From Macrocystis pyrifera (lineage: Eukaryota; Sar; Phaeophyceae; Laminariales; Laminariaceae), in the NCBI GenBank assembly GCA_031763025.1, contig JASSKH010000028.1:2722981-2786980 (forward strand): a stretch of 64,000 nt of DNA, written 5' to 3'. The notes under the pieces are model-generated. The model did not search any database and was not told the origin of the DNA. It worked only from the letters and a program-made list of their open reading frames with translations. Shown here piece by piece: positions 23,901 to 34,796 of the stretch. The position numbers and the translations under genes are program-made. How positions within the stretch are numbered: the stretch's first letter is position 1; each line of letters starts with the position of its first letter.

Positions 23901-26900
23901 TTTGCGGACTCCGAGACTTTAAGTTGTCGTTTAGTCTGTCTCGTTTAGACTGGGCACGACTCAACAACTAATTTTTACTTTTTTTGTTACGAATACACTT
24001 TTCATGGGGGTCGAAATATTCCGACCAATAATATTCGCATCCTCTCTGCCCCCCCCCCCCCCCGTTGTCCTCCTCCCAAACTCTATCCCACTTTTTTTTT
24101 GGGTCAACCCCGCTTGTTCTTCGCCCAGCTAACAAATCAACCACCCAACCAAACTACCAAACAAACAACCAATCAACCGACTTCCAGCCAACGAACCAAC
24201 CAACGATTATAAACCAACATGCCAACCACTATCAACTAATATCAACCAACGAACGAACCAACCAACCGAAATCGTCTTCGTGCTCCGATTTTTCCGATCT
24301 CAATCCTCTCGCGCGTTTCTGCGCCTCCCTTTTTGCAAACGCCTCCCTCCTTGTAAACGCCGCCGCTGCTGCTGCCGCCGCCGCCGCGTGCCCCCTTTCA
24401 ACACGTTGGCTGATAACCTCAGACGCTGAAATCGGCGTGGTCGGCGGTGTCCAAGATGGACAGTCATAGCTGGTTCAAGGAGGCGGTGACTGAGGCCATC
24501 GCGGTGGGTTACCACAAGGTCGTCAAGGTTCCCATGGACCTCGGGACCATCCTCAAGAAGGTGCGGCAACGTTTTATTTGTCTTTGGCGAAATATTTACA
24601 ACTGAAGCTATGTAGAAAGTAAAGCGTGCTTCCAAAACTGCAAACGAACATTGAAAAAGCGGACCTAAAGGTGGTTTAAACGATACGTAACACTAAAAAA
24701 GCGAACTTCAACCTGACGGTCACTCATTTTCCGTTTTTTTTCCGCGTTGGGTGGTAGGTCGTTGATATGTGGTTTGGTTGAGAGGTTGGTTGATTGGTAG
24801 GTTGATTGATTGTTCCGAAGGTGTGTTACAATACAGTATGTACTCCCCTTCGAGTCCTACCACCGTGAATGCCTGCGTATAAACCTAGCCCGGCCTGTCC
24901 CATCACACCTAGGGAGTGCTTAACACGCTAGCGCTACCAGTCAATTTGTAGGAATTCACCTTCGCCTCTGGAGTCAGTGTCCCCCTGTCCTTCCCGGCTT
25001 CCCGCGCTATTATACTAACTCTGATTTGTGTGGTGTTTTTTTTTCGTTCGTCTTCCCCTACACCTATCCCGAAATTTCCAGATCAAAGGCGGAGGGTACC
25101 CCAGCTTTGGCGACTTCGACCGCGACCTCAAGCTCATGTGGGAAAACTGCCGCTTGTATAATTCGGAGGTGACCTACAAAAAAACGCCTGCTACATGAGT
25201 GTTCGAAAAAAAAACATTTTTCGAAGAAAAAGAAAAAACGTAGACATCGATCTCCACCGGCACGAGCACGAGCACGAGGACGTGGTTCGGGTGGTCGCAA
25301 CGCTGTGACGACGCGAAAAAGGACACACCAGTGCCGGCGATCTGAAGCCGCGTGTTTTTGTGCGAGGACCATGATCTTGTGTGCTCGATCGCCGGCGGGT
25401 ATTGCACGGTTGGGGCCTACCTTACCCCAGGAACATACCCGAGGCAGGCCTGCGATGCGCGACATATTTCGTCACACTATTACTTCGTGTACATGCATAG
25501 TTTGCCGTCTATAGTATGTAGTAAAACGCTGTTATCAATGTGCAAGAAAGTCCGCAGGCGCCGAAGTCCGCCTCACAAGCGGTTCTTAGTAGGATGCAGC
25601 TCACCCTTCATGCGACTCGCCGAACACCTCACGGCACCTCGCGCTTGGTTAGTGCAAGCATTGCCTGCCTGTTCGGTGAAGACCCGACGTGCTCCGTGCC
25701 GACATCGTAGGAATGCGAGGGTCTATGCTCATACTTGTACGAATATGGCCATGCGTGACAAGGAGTACGCCCCCCCCCCCCCCCCGCCGCACTACTACGA
25801 ACAACGCCTCCGACAAAGGGTCCGCCACACTTGCGGGTGCGCCGCGAACCCGCTCCGCACTAAGGGAATTATTGTATCACGTAGTCTTTATGGTACGGCA
25901 CCCACAAAGCAATTACATAGTAACCCCTTTGCTGTCCCTGGAAGTGACCACGCCGGACAACAAATCAATTCATTCGACGCTGTCATCCATATTCGAGAAA
26001 GTCTGTCTCACAAGCGGTTCTTAGTAGAATGCAGCTCACTCTTCATGCGACTGGCCGAACACCTCACGGCGCTTCGCGCTTGGTGCTAGCGATGTCTACC
26101 TGGCCGGTGAAAATCCGACGTGCTCCGCCCGGGGTTGTAGGGATGCGAGAGTCTATGGTCATACAACTACGACCTTACTCATTAATAAAGATTGAGTACA
26201 CCCCCCCCCCCCGGCCGGCTCTGCCCCCACGCTCGCCATGAACTCCCTTGCCCTCGTTTCCTTACGGTAGAGGTATCAAATAAAATGTACCTGGTAAAAA
26301 ATTGCGGTGTCACAAAGCCCTTTGTTGAACAGGTGACAAGTTGTCGTCAACGCTCGTGTGTCCAGACGTACTAAACTCCTGTCAGTATCATGTATGAATG
26401 CACGAGTACGTAGCTTTAAACAAACTATGGTGCTTTTGTTGCGTGATATGTTTGTCCGCCCCTGTCTGCTTGCCTACCCGGCTGTGTTTTCGTGTACACA
26501 TGTCACGCCCTTGCTGCTGCATCTCTTGGCACAGCGTACGGACTTTCACCAGGAGGCCTTGAGGCTCGAGAAGGAGTGGTCAAAGGTTTCAACGTCTTTC
26601 GAGGACACTCTACGCCACGGCCAGGTAACGTGCTCAGGTTCTTTCTGTCTCTGCATGATGTCTTAATCCTATTTATCTCTCTTCAGTATGTCCCTTGTGC
26701 CATTCTCTCTCTGCCTGTACCTTCCCCCCCCTCTCGTTCGCACTGCTGCGCATCCGATCGTGATCGTGATGTTCTTTTTTTGTTTTCCTCACCGGTGCGT
26801 TTCGTCGGCGTCCGTCCTCCCCCCCCTCCGTACAAACCAAATCTTACTCTTGGCTCTATCCCCCCACCTCCCACCCCCCCTCGAACGCCTTTTTGTTTGG

Positions 26901-28949
26901 CGTCCTGTATGTGCACCCTCCCCCCCGCCGCCGCCGGTTTTTGTTGCCGAACGTATCCAATCCATGTCAAGGACCGCCCCGGTCAAAGTTCATCCGCCGC
27001 GGGCGCCGGCAGCAGCCACAAGCGCAAGGGAAGCTCTTCCTCGCATGACGACGCCCGAGGCGGTAGTGGCGGCGGCGGTGGCGCACCCTTAACCGCCATG
27101 GCCCCCGCCACCCAACTGGACGGGCAAGGCCTCGGCCGCCGCGTGGGCCTCGCTGCCATGCTCCTATCGGAGCCTTTCGTGGCCAAGCTCATGTACCGAC
27201 ACGCCTCCGAACGCGTGCCAGAGGCCTGCCGCGCGGGCGAGACTCTGCCGCGCAGCCACCCTACGTTCGCGCCGCTGATGCAGCTGCTCGAGCTCGGGGA
27301 CGCGGCCCGCGCGATGTTCCGCGCGGGCAGCTTCGGGGTTCGCGCCGTGGAGCAGAACCTCACTAGGGCCGTGCTCCCCTGCGTCGTGGCGCTGCACGCG
27401 CGCGCGGAGCGCAGCATCGCCCGCCGTGCCGCCGACGGACCGGAGAGACCGAACGAGTCAGACGCATCCCCAGCAGCCGCAGCAGCGCCAGCGGCTGCGG
27501 CAGCGGCGGCGGCGGTGGCGGCGGCGGTAGCAGCAGCGAAGAAGAAGAAAGCGGCGCTAGAGGACGAGGCAGACGCGGCGGCTGCGCCGCCGCAGGACTG
27601 GAAGACGTGGTACAAGGAATTTCCGGCGGTCAGACGCGTGGTTTGTACGATGCTGTGCCGCGCTCTGGTGAGGAACGGAGACGAGGCCTCCGCGCTGATG
27701 ATGCCGGCGGCGCGCGCGGCCGTGAGGAAGATGGCTGACGAGCAGTGGCTGTGGGCGAGCCTCGCGGAGCTGCTGCAGAAGAGCGCGACGCTGGTGGCAA
27801 AGGCGGGGGGCGACGCGAAAAAAGCTGGGCGGGTTCTCCAACCCGAGGTAATTTTATGATTTAGGGTGTTTTTGTTGTTGTGGTTTTCGCGTTTTTTGCG
27901 TTTTCTGTTTGGTGTTTTTGGGTTTGTAGTTTTTGGGTTCTGGTCGGGATGGCCGTGTGCTTTTTGCGCGTTTCGCTTCCGTGCGCAGATCTCTACGGGT
28001 CCGCCTCCCTCCCCCCCCCCCGTGCTCTCTGCATGTAGCGTTTTCAATTGTCGTTTCATCCGATAGCGATTTCGTTTCTTGTCCGAGTACAAGTATTAGC
28101 TTGCCGACCCCCCACCCCCCGATGATGCCATCCAAATAAGTGGGGCGGAGCAACGGAGACCCTGAAGTTTTTGGCAGCAAGTGGTTTCTTTCGATAGATC
28201 CCGTACCGTCCTTGCAGCGTAGCTCGTCTGGGACGTGTGATCCAGATTGATGCTCGCTGTCGGTGTTCAACATGGTGCGAAGGAACCAAGCCACAGCTGA
28301 AGGGCGAGGTTGGTACGCAGACCGCGGTGGAAGCAGGAAAAGGGTGCGGCATTGCAATATACTAAAGTAACCACCCCCCCCCCCCCCCCTAATCGCTGCT
28401 CGCTCCTATAAAATAACAACCAAAAGACCTTGAAGAGCATCATGGAGCTGTTCCTGCGCGGCCTGGAATCGGCGGCTGTATCCGACGCGGTTTTTTCCAG
28501 GGCTCTAAACCTAGTGGCCAACCTCCTCCAACTGGCATCCCGCTCTGCAGCAGCCACTGCCACCGCCGACACCCCAGCAGCGTCATCATCCTCGTCATCA
28601 TCATCAACGGTGGTAGCAGGAGCTAAGGTAGTTGGGGCGAAGCCGATGCGGGCGAAGCCGGGGGGGGTACCGCACGCCGCGCTGGAAGAGCTGGTCGACA
28701 AGGCTGCCGCCAGGGCGGTGCGGCCTCCGCGGAAACCCCGGACGGAGGCCGAGGAGGAGCGGGTGAAGGGGGAGTTCGAGCGCGTGTTTTCTCTTGCTCC
28801 AGAGTGGAAAAACAAGCTCCAGGATAAGAGGAAGGAAGCCGCGGCAGCTGCGGCTGCGGCGGCGGCGGTGGCGGCCGCAAGGAGAGAGGCTTCCGAGGGA
28901 GTGGGGTCGAGGGGGAAATCCGGGGGTGGGAAAGGGGGCAGTGGGAGTG

Positions 28950-28981
<32 letters not shown>

Positions 28982-29194
28982 AAGTGGGAGTGGGAGAGGG
29001 GAGCGGTGGGGGTGGGAAGGGGGCGGCGAGGAGGTGCGACCCCCGCGCCCGCCCAGGAGCATATCGATCAAGGGACCCAAGAGCTTTTCGATAAAGGGGC
29101 CCAAGAGAAAGGGTGGGGAAGGGGGACACGCAGGCGGTTCCGAGCCTGCTCCGAAAAAGAGAAGTCGGGGGTAATGTGCGCTGTACGGCTCTGA
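14924..29194 (+). CDS. NELFB: NELF-B (COBRA1)-like protein with an inserted bromodomain, 12 exons
   Basis: Exons: 14924-15259, 18903-19018, 19510-19582, 20490-20678, 21470-21576, 21978-22202, 23486-23600, 24423-24560, 25082-25168, 26535-26624, about 26972-27847, and about 28427-29194. All phases match, giving about 1,040 residues (human NELF-B has 580). NELF-B is a helical-repeat subunit of the nuclear factor NELF, which holds RNA polymerase II at promoter-proximal pauses. Order-matched family stretches: GLPSVKLALGFLDVLG; LLENALRALL; LNDSFRYATQPELKSVPLKI; VPDKVLEKI; AIKRLAWEKDANLF; AMLLSEPFVAKLMYRHASE with GETLPRSHP and LMQLLELGDAARAMF; and WYKEFPAVRRVVCTMLCRAL. Between residues ~390 and ~485, exons 8-10 encode a bromodomain: VPMDLGTILKK, FDRDLKLMWENCRLYN (with the acetyl-lysine-binding Asn), then FHQEALRLEKEW. 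After it come Ala/Ser/Gly-rich linkers. Identification is from memory of the family pattern; the fusion is inferred from continuous exons. The C-terminus is uncertain because of a G run near 28,957. Confidence 0.8.
15468..15715. repeat. MITE family B, two adjacent copies
   Basis: Two ~100 bp palindromes carry the family signature GGACGGAAATATAAG at one side and ATATTCCCGGTCAGAGTGGT at the other. The first is at 15,468-15,575 (CTGTCCGGAAATGTAAGTAA ... TGATCCTTATATTTATGG) and the second at 15,618-15,715. Each has a central AT palindrome (ATTAATGAT or TTGATATAAATATCAA). Confidence 0.65.
16398..17182. mobile_element. Non-autonomous DNA transposon (family E), ~785 bp
   Basis: The terminal inverted repeats of about 40 bp read GGCCGTTTCCTGTGCGGTTC at the left and GAACCGCATAGGAAACGGCC at the right, followed inwards by GATTTCGAGCTTCAGATTT and its complement. 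No transposase frame is present. A diverged, opposite-facing copy of the interior is at about 42,380-43,215. The element sits in intron 1 of the NELF-B-like gene. Confidence 0.75.
19140..19390. repeat. T/G-rich simple repeat region in intron 2
   Basis: GATTGCTTTGATTGCTTTGG and TTTGATTTGATTTGATGTGA units. It is a low-complexity intron filler and no exon lies in it. Confidence 0.7.
20135..20430 (+). repeat. Family P dispersed repeat, copy 2
   Basis: Shares GACGATGTCACCCAATGCAA, AGGATGCAGCTTACCCTTCA, ATGCTCCGTCCCGGCGTTG and TCATACGACTACGGCCGTGC with the other copies. It ends at CATGACATGACTTCACCCCG, only ~60 bases before exon 4 of the NELF-B-like gene, with only a short C tract. Confidence 0.75.
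20775..20875. repeat. GATGATGGTGGTG simple repeat
   Basis: Trinucleotide-like GAT/GGT array immediately after exon 4 of the NELF-B-like gene. Confidence 0.8.
21060..21200. repeat. 24 bp minisatellite, about 6 copies
   Basis: Unit GTTGACGTGTCTATTGTCGG plus TGAT, nearly identical between copies, in intron 4. It is open in frame, but it lies between well-supported exons and has no splice signals that would include it. Confidence 0.9.
22150..22960. repeat. Tandem array derived from an exon end plus its splice donor
   Basis: The true exon 6 end reads TTCGGAGACGCCGCGGTCAG ... CAGCG then GTGAGTGCGCC. About 235 bases on, TTCGGAGACGCCGCTGCTAG ... CAAGCGGTGAGTACGCC repeats it. A third partial copy ends GCAGTGAGTGTGCC (~22,605), a fourth reads TTTGGAGACGTCGCGGTTAG ... 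GCGATGAGTACACC (~22,760), and a fifth remnant lies near 22,935. Between them a CTTGCTGCCGCGCTTGCCGC spacer repeats. Confidence 0.8.
24100..24270. repeat. CCAA-rich simple repeat in intron 7
   Basis: AACCAACCAACCAAC-type sequence precedes the acceptor of the first bromodomain exon. It is preceded by a 13-base C run at about 24,051. Confidence 0.75.
25530..25800 (+). repeat. Family P dispersed repeat, copy 3
   Basis: TGCAAGAAAGTCCGCAGGCG, AGGATGCAGCTCACCCTTCA, CCGACGTGCTCCGTGCCG and ATGGCCATGCGTGACAAGG, then GAGTACG followed by 15 C. It lies in the intron between bromodomain exons 9 and 10. Confidence 0.8.
25912..26216 (+). repeat. Family P dispersed repeat, copy 4
   Basis: This is the most complete 5' part: TTTGCTGTCCCTGGAAGTGA, ACAAATCAATTCATTCGACG and CTGTCATCCAT. 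It ends TTGAGTACA followed by 14 C. It stands directly downstream of copy 3 in the same orientation. Confidence 0.8.
28957..28981. repeat. Poly(G) run inside the last exon of the NELF-B-like gene
   Basis: About 25 G in a row within the coding exon. One frame stops at 29,192-29,194. A shifted frame reads SIKGPKSFSIKGPKRKGG and ends at 29,174 with PAPKKRSRG, which looks more like a natural basic nuclear tail. Confidence 0.7.
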
Positions 29195-29935
29195 CCGTGC
29201 AGCCTGCGTGCGTCGCGCGGTTTCCGTGCGCGGCGTAAGGCGTATCGGGTGGACATCAATAAGCCCAATCAGAACTGCTGTACTAGCGTTTCAAGAGGAA
29301 CACACACTACTCGAGATTTGACTGGGATCGTTTTGGCAGTAGGAAACCTGGTTGTAACCCCCTGGTGTGTATGCTAAGGTGTGGAAAGGTGTTGTAATCA
29401 TGAAGCACACAAGGTCTGCGCAACCTTATACCTTTTGACAATTTGCCCCGCCACTACTGCTACAAGACACGTTGTCATGCTTTTGATTTTTCTTGCGTTT
29501 TGTGTAATCACGCTGTGCTCTCGCCATGTCCACCCCCATGGCCGACGGCGACTTTTATTGAACCGATGCAAACCTCACCTTAGCCCTTTTCCCATTGCAG
29601 ATATGCAGAAAATGTCTGAATCTAAATTCTCAGTTTGCAAAACTGAGTCTCTATTTTGGTAATTGTAAATCTGTCTGTCTGTCCGTATCCCTTATATTTT
29701 CGAATTTATATTAGTACGTTCCAATGATCGATATATAAGGTCGTTACAGATGATATCCATACGACGTACCAGGGTACAGTATTCGACTCTTACGGGCCTT
29801 ACATATTGAAACATACCATATCACCAGGCATTCTTTAGCCATATAATACATCCACCACACCGTACCATCATACCATGCCAACATTCGAGATATCACATAC
29901 CGTAACACCATGCCACACCGTACCGTACCATACCA
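29195..29935. other. Intergenic, no gene recognised
   Basis: Nothing protein-like on either strand beyond short chance frames. The composition is less GC-rich than in the genes. Confidence 0.5.
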
Positions 29936-30510
29936 TACGCATACTGTACCAACACCACCCGAGAGGCTCAACCATACGAGGACTGAACGAGTGTAGATAC
30001 CATCATAGTGCTGTACCACGAAACACCACAAGCGCACAAGAGCATGCAAGCAGGAGCGAGTCTAGATACCATACTGCTGTACCAACACCATAAGTACACG
30101 AGAAAGAGCATGCGAACAGGACCGAGTACAAATACCATTCTGTACCAACACAAGAACACAGAGCAGGAGCGAGCAGAGATACCATACTGCTGTACCAACA
30201 ACACAAGTACACAAGGACCATGTCCCCGCAGAGCACTCAAGCACGAACGAGTCTAGATACCGTACTCTTGTACCAACACCACACGAGCGAGTATGGATAC
30301 CATACTGCTGTTGTACCAACACCGCACAAAGAAACCCCGCTGTAGAAAATAGTCGGAAATGCTGTTGTTGCGGAACTATCAAGAAACCCCGCTGTACAAA
30401 ATACGTCGGAAAATTAATGCTGTTGTTGCAAGCTACCATACTACTGCTAACTGTTGTACTATTAATAACACCACACGAGAGCGAGTATAGATACTCGTAC
30501 CACATTGAGT
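29936..30510. repeat. Minisatellite, ~85 bp unit, several copies
   Basis: Units contain GAGCGAGTCTAGATACCATA, CTGCTGTACCAACACCA and CACAAGAGCATGC. The copies are diverged. At the right end it passes into a CCCCGCTGTAGAAAATAGTC repeat, found again at 32.15 and 32.6 kb. Confidence 0.75.
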
Positions 30511-30605
30511 AGTGGGCAGTCAAAAAAAGACTGCACGACAAAAAACAGAACAAAGCAAGACAGATACCGAGAAACTAATGTAAGTTATACAAGGCGCTTC
30601 GCTCC

Positions 30606-30627
30606 GCGGGCGGCCTACGCCGCCCGC
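30606..30627. repeat. Perfect 9 bp GC hairpin
   Basis: GCGGGCGGC, a CTAC loop, and GCCGCCCGC, flanked by CGCTTCGCT and TACGCTCGCTC. A related flank (CGCGGGCGG ... CGCTACGCTCGCTC) recurs at 30,805-30,832. Confidence 0.7.
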
Positions 30628-30839
30628 TACGCTCGCTCAGGAAGGAAAAGTACAACAAATTATGCGAAGCGGACAGAGGTCCATGATTGAAGATGTTTTT
30701 TCTCATGATCGATTGTAGTTGCAAACTGGCGACGTGATAATGCCTAGAGTCCCGCCGCCATGCTTCAGGAGAAAACAACTCGGACGCCACATACGCTTCG
30801 CGTCGCGGGCGGTTTTCCGCTACGCTCGCTCACATGTCG

Positions 30840-32005
30840 TGCGTACGTACATACTCCAGATAGGGTACTTATTTTCTTCTTTCGATATTATGCTCTATGT
30901 TTGTACTCGTATGTACGAAAGATAAAGCACAGCACGGCACAACAGCACCCCAAAAACAATTTTGAAAATGAAACCGGAAATTTCGGAAAGAAAAAAAATC
31001 CCCGTCCCCTCTCGTGTAATAATTTTCTGCCTGATTGGAACACCTTACACCGCAGAAAAAAAGGAAAAAATCAGACATCAGAGTTTCTCTCTCAGCCTCG
31101 TACGCCGCCCGCCCCTCTCGCGACCATCTCGCCACCGATTCAGTTCGCGTAAGCTTTCTTCCCTCTCTTCCACAGTGAGCCTCGTCGCCCGCTTCGCGTG
31201 AAGCCTGGTGCTCACCGTGGACCTCGTTCGCCAGCTCGACAATGCTGGTGCTCAGACTGCCTCACTCTCTCTGTTATTTTTAGCTTCGCCGTAAACATAA
31301 GCACCACTTGAATTTTATTTTGCTCATCAAAACGACCCTTATATACTCGTACATAGTACAACCGGAACTACACCAGGAGGCCAGACAGAGCCCATTCATG
31401 CTTCCCTCGTGTCTCGAGGCACACGCGACGCCTAGCCACGAAAACGGCGACCGCGCTCCTTGCAACCCCCTCTCCACCCGCCACCATCCGCCGACACCCC
31501 GCGACGGCGCCGGGTTCGCCCGCGATGCCGTGCTCCGAGTACACGCACGCACACAAAACGAAAGAAGAAACAAGGAAAGAAGGACTGAAAGTGCCAAGAG
31601 AAATGGAGAAAGCAAAGAACCGCTGGAAAGGTCGGGCAGGTAATAAAAGGAGGCGATTCCCAAGTGGGAGCTCTGAGAGGCCAGGGATGTGCCAACCGAG
31701 CACGCTTTAAGAGTGAGATATCTATAAGTAGTTCTATAGCAGATGATATATTTCCACCTGCCCGTGGGGACTTTTTCTCGTTTCAGAGGGTTTGTTGGCA
31801 AAACTCGATGAAAATCGACGAGCAGTTGGGAATGCTGAACCGTGTGGGCGATAAAAAAAAAAACGGAGAATGGATGACACATGCGACAATGGTTTGTCCA
31901 AGCTGGAAAGTGAAAGGGAGATAACGCCGCCCCAAAAAAAACACACGCGATTGCCTTCTTTCTAAATCAGGTACCCCACTCAAGACTCGCAACCGACACG
32001 ATCTT
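30840..32005. other. Intergenic, no gene recognised
   Basis: A 200-codon reverse frame at 31,280-31,882 is open but shows mixed composition and no family pattern. I do not call it. Confidence 0.4.
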
Positions 32006-32009
32006 CTAG

Positions 32010-32650
32010 CCGACGCCGCAGCCGCAGTATCAACTTCAAGGCGAGAAGTAATTAACTTTTATGTTGCGATCCTCTGCGTGGTACAGACATCTTCTGTCTA
32101 TTCGTCTGTCGATTACTTTGTAACCGTCGTGCGTACAAGCGCAATAACAAGAAACCCCGCTGTAGAAAATAGTCGGAAATAAATGCTGTTGTTGCGGAAC
32201 TATCAAGAAACCCCGCAGTAGCAAATACGTCGGAAATGTTGTTGTTGCGGAGCTAGCTGCTTGTTGGGGATCACGACCCCATCTTCGCGGACTCTTATTT
32301 TTCGCGGTACAGAGATTTCTTGTCAATTTGTCGTTTACTTTGAGGTAAGCCTGGCTGTCAGAATGAACAGTAGTAGCACAGCAGGGCTGGCCCTCTACCA
32401 CACACCGTGTTTCACATGTTTTTCATTGCGTAACCGACGCCGCAGCCGCAGTATCAACTCCAAGACGAGAAGTATTTCGCTTTTTATATTGCGATCCTCT
32501 GTGTGGTACAGGCATCTTCTGTCGATTCGTCTGCCGATTACTTTGTAACCGTCGTGCGTACAACAAGCGCAATATCAAGAAACCCCCCTGTAGAAATTAG
32601 TCGGAAATGCTGTTGTTGCGAAACTGTCAAGAAACCCCGCTATAGAATAT
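32010..32650. repeat. Direct duplication, period ~422 bp
   Basis: CGACGCCGCAGCCGCAGTAT, TTGCGATCCTCTGCGTGGTA, GATTACTTTGTAACCGTCGT and AGAAACCCCGCTGTAGAAA occur in order at 32,010-32,190 and again at 32,430-32,610. Confidence 0.8.
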
Positions 32651-32659
32651 ACTCATTTG

Positions 32660-34687
32660 AATTAATGCCAATTACATGTCGACTTTGTCCATCTCATCCG
32701 CCCAAGATACGCCCCTCCTCATGAAACCCTCGACCTCAAAACCGAACACGAAGCAGAAATGCTGTAGGATGTTGAATGCCCTCTACGAACCAAGATGAAT
32801 ATCCCCGCACAGTACGACCACGATTAGTACCGATAGCCAGCACGCAGACGCTCAGTCTGAGCCAAAACCCGCCTGCTGGGGTGCCGTCTATGCCGGTGCT
32901 GACTGGCCTCTATAGTCACTCTCACCAACTCCAACTAACCGCGACTTTACAAAAATATAAGACAATCAAACTGAGAACAGCGCTCGAATGCATTTCATCG
33001 AGGGCAACAACAACCTGAATATTTGTCTCCAAACGTCGATGCAGGTCCGACGAAATTAATCGTGCTGACCACATGGGGACAGTCTCCGAATGACACAACA
33101 CCTAAGTTGTGTAGAGGAGGATATATTTTCCGACACGTCGAAAATATTTCTAAAGGAATCAACGAGTTGCGGCCGCCACTCCTTAAGACCGGTGTTGGAA
33201 ACCCCGCGTAGGATTTTCATTCTTCATGGTGACTTCGGACGCGGTCGTCACTCTTCTCGGGATCTACCATGTTGAGGTGCATATGACGCAACGAAACCTC
33301 TGCAAAGACGCCTCCCTTTTTCCGCTCCGTCCTCAAGTTTCCTACCGGTAGATGAGTAGAACATGACGGCAAATGTCACAATACAGGAGGACTCGCGACC
33401 AATCGATGCTTTAAAAAACAAAATCCGATGTTTTTTTTAGCCCTTGATGTCACATCTATTCATATGAGGCTTCACGATTGATCGATATATGTTTAGCCCA
33501 CAAGCTTCGTCGTCGAGCCACGCTTGACAACTTGCTGTTGTACCCCCCATGATCTTGACTCTCTTCACCGAATAAATTGGGGAAGGCGATATCTGCGAAG
33601 CTGTGCTCAACACTTGACTTCTGGAAATTCCTTTAGAAGGCGTAGCCCGAAAAGGTATTATTCAGACTCCAGACCATGCAGACCAAGCTTCCAAACGAGT
33701 TTGTGCGTGTGTTCGTGTCCGCCTTAGTTTGGCAGTGGGTGCACTCCCTTGAATTTTCGATTCTCGGAATTCTCGGTCCTGGCACACCCTGCGACGCAAA
33801 CACCCTCGCCATTGGCCAGCTTTCATCACCTTGCTGACCCTCACGAAGTTTCGGCTCCTTTGGTGCCTCCTGCGTCTACGCAGTTGTGGTTGGCTTGACA
33901 GCGCGTGACGGAGAGCCACATATGCCTACGTATGCCGTTCTCTAGAATAAATGGAAGGCGCTAAACTACCCCGGGGCCGCATGTGAGTTCGCGGCTTTCC
34001 ATCCCGCACACGCTCACGCGCCACCTTGCCGTGCTGCCTCGTGCAAGAGGGCTTTCCTACGAGAGAACAGCAGCCACAGCAGCACCTTTTCACAGATCGT
34101 ATGTTTCCGTCCCCGCACGCCGCAATTCACTGCCAAAATTAAATCACGGCGAGAAGGGTGAGCGCCATGACGTTCCTAATTTTTGTCGTCTACGGCCACA
34201 CCAAAAAACCAAAGAGTACAAAAGACAACCACGGTGACTGAACTAGTCGGCGTGCAATTCAGGCAAACTCGACGGCATACTGCTGTCAGAATTTCCGCGG
34301 CCGATTCCAGCCAACAGTATTTGTACGCCGACAGCTATTCCACCTAGACAGACATCTAGGCGGTGTTGCTACATGCCATAAACTGCGCGCACGCAACAGC
34401 GCTGGCTGGCATCCTGCCAGAATGAATAGCTGAAAACGCGCGCCAAACTCGAGGCCATGGCACCCTACATTGAAATGCATGCCGAATTCACCGCTGTGAT
34501 GACGACCACGGGTAAGCTTTCTTCGTTCCGTTTTACCTGGCGCTGTTCGCCGCCCCAAAAGCAACGGCCTCAAGGTATATCATAATCCATGCAGTCATCT
34601 CTGACAGCACCTTAACACTATAGCTCTACGAGCCCTTTCGTTTTCTTAATCTGCACATTTTATTGCCCCGTTACAAGATGCTCCGAC
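32660..34687. other. Intergenic, no gene recognised
   Basis: Ordinary composition. No repeat or coding pattern could be supported here by eye. Confidence 0.4.
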
Positions 34688-34796
34688 TAATACGGGGGAC
34701 AAGAGTAAATAGGACCAAATATTGTTCGTGAAAATAGCGAAATATACAGGTTTTTGTGTATACCGTAGGTCCTATTTAATATGGTCCCCCGTAATA
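34688..34796. repeat. MITE family A, copy 4
   Basis: TAATACGGGGGACAAGAGTA at the left and ATATGGTCCCCCGTAATA at the right. The inner AAATATTGTTCGTGAAAATA is closest to the copies at 2.3 and 36.1 kb. Confidence 0.8.

Noticed and set aside
31280-31882. 200-codon open frame on the minus strand
   Set aside because: Mixed composition, overlapping open frames on both strands, no recognisable motif.
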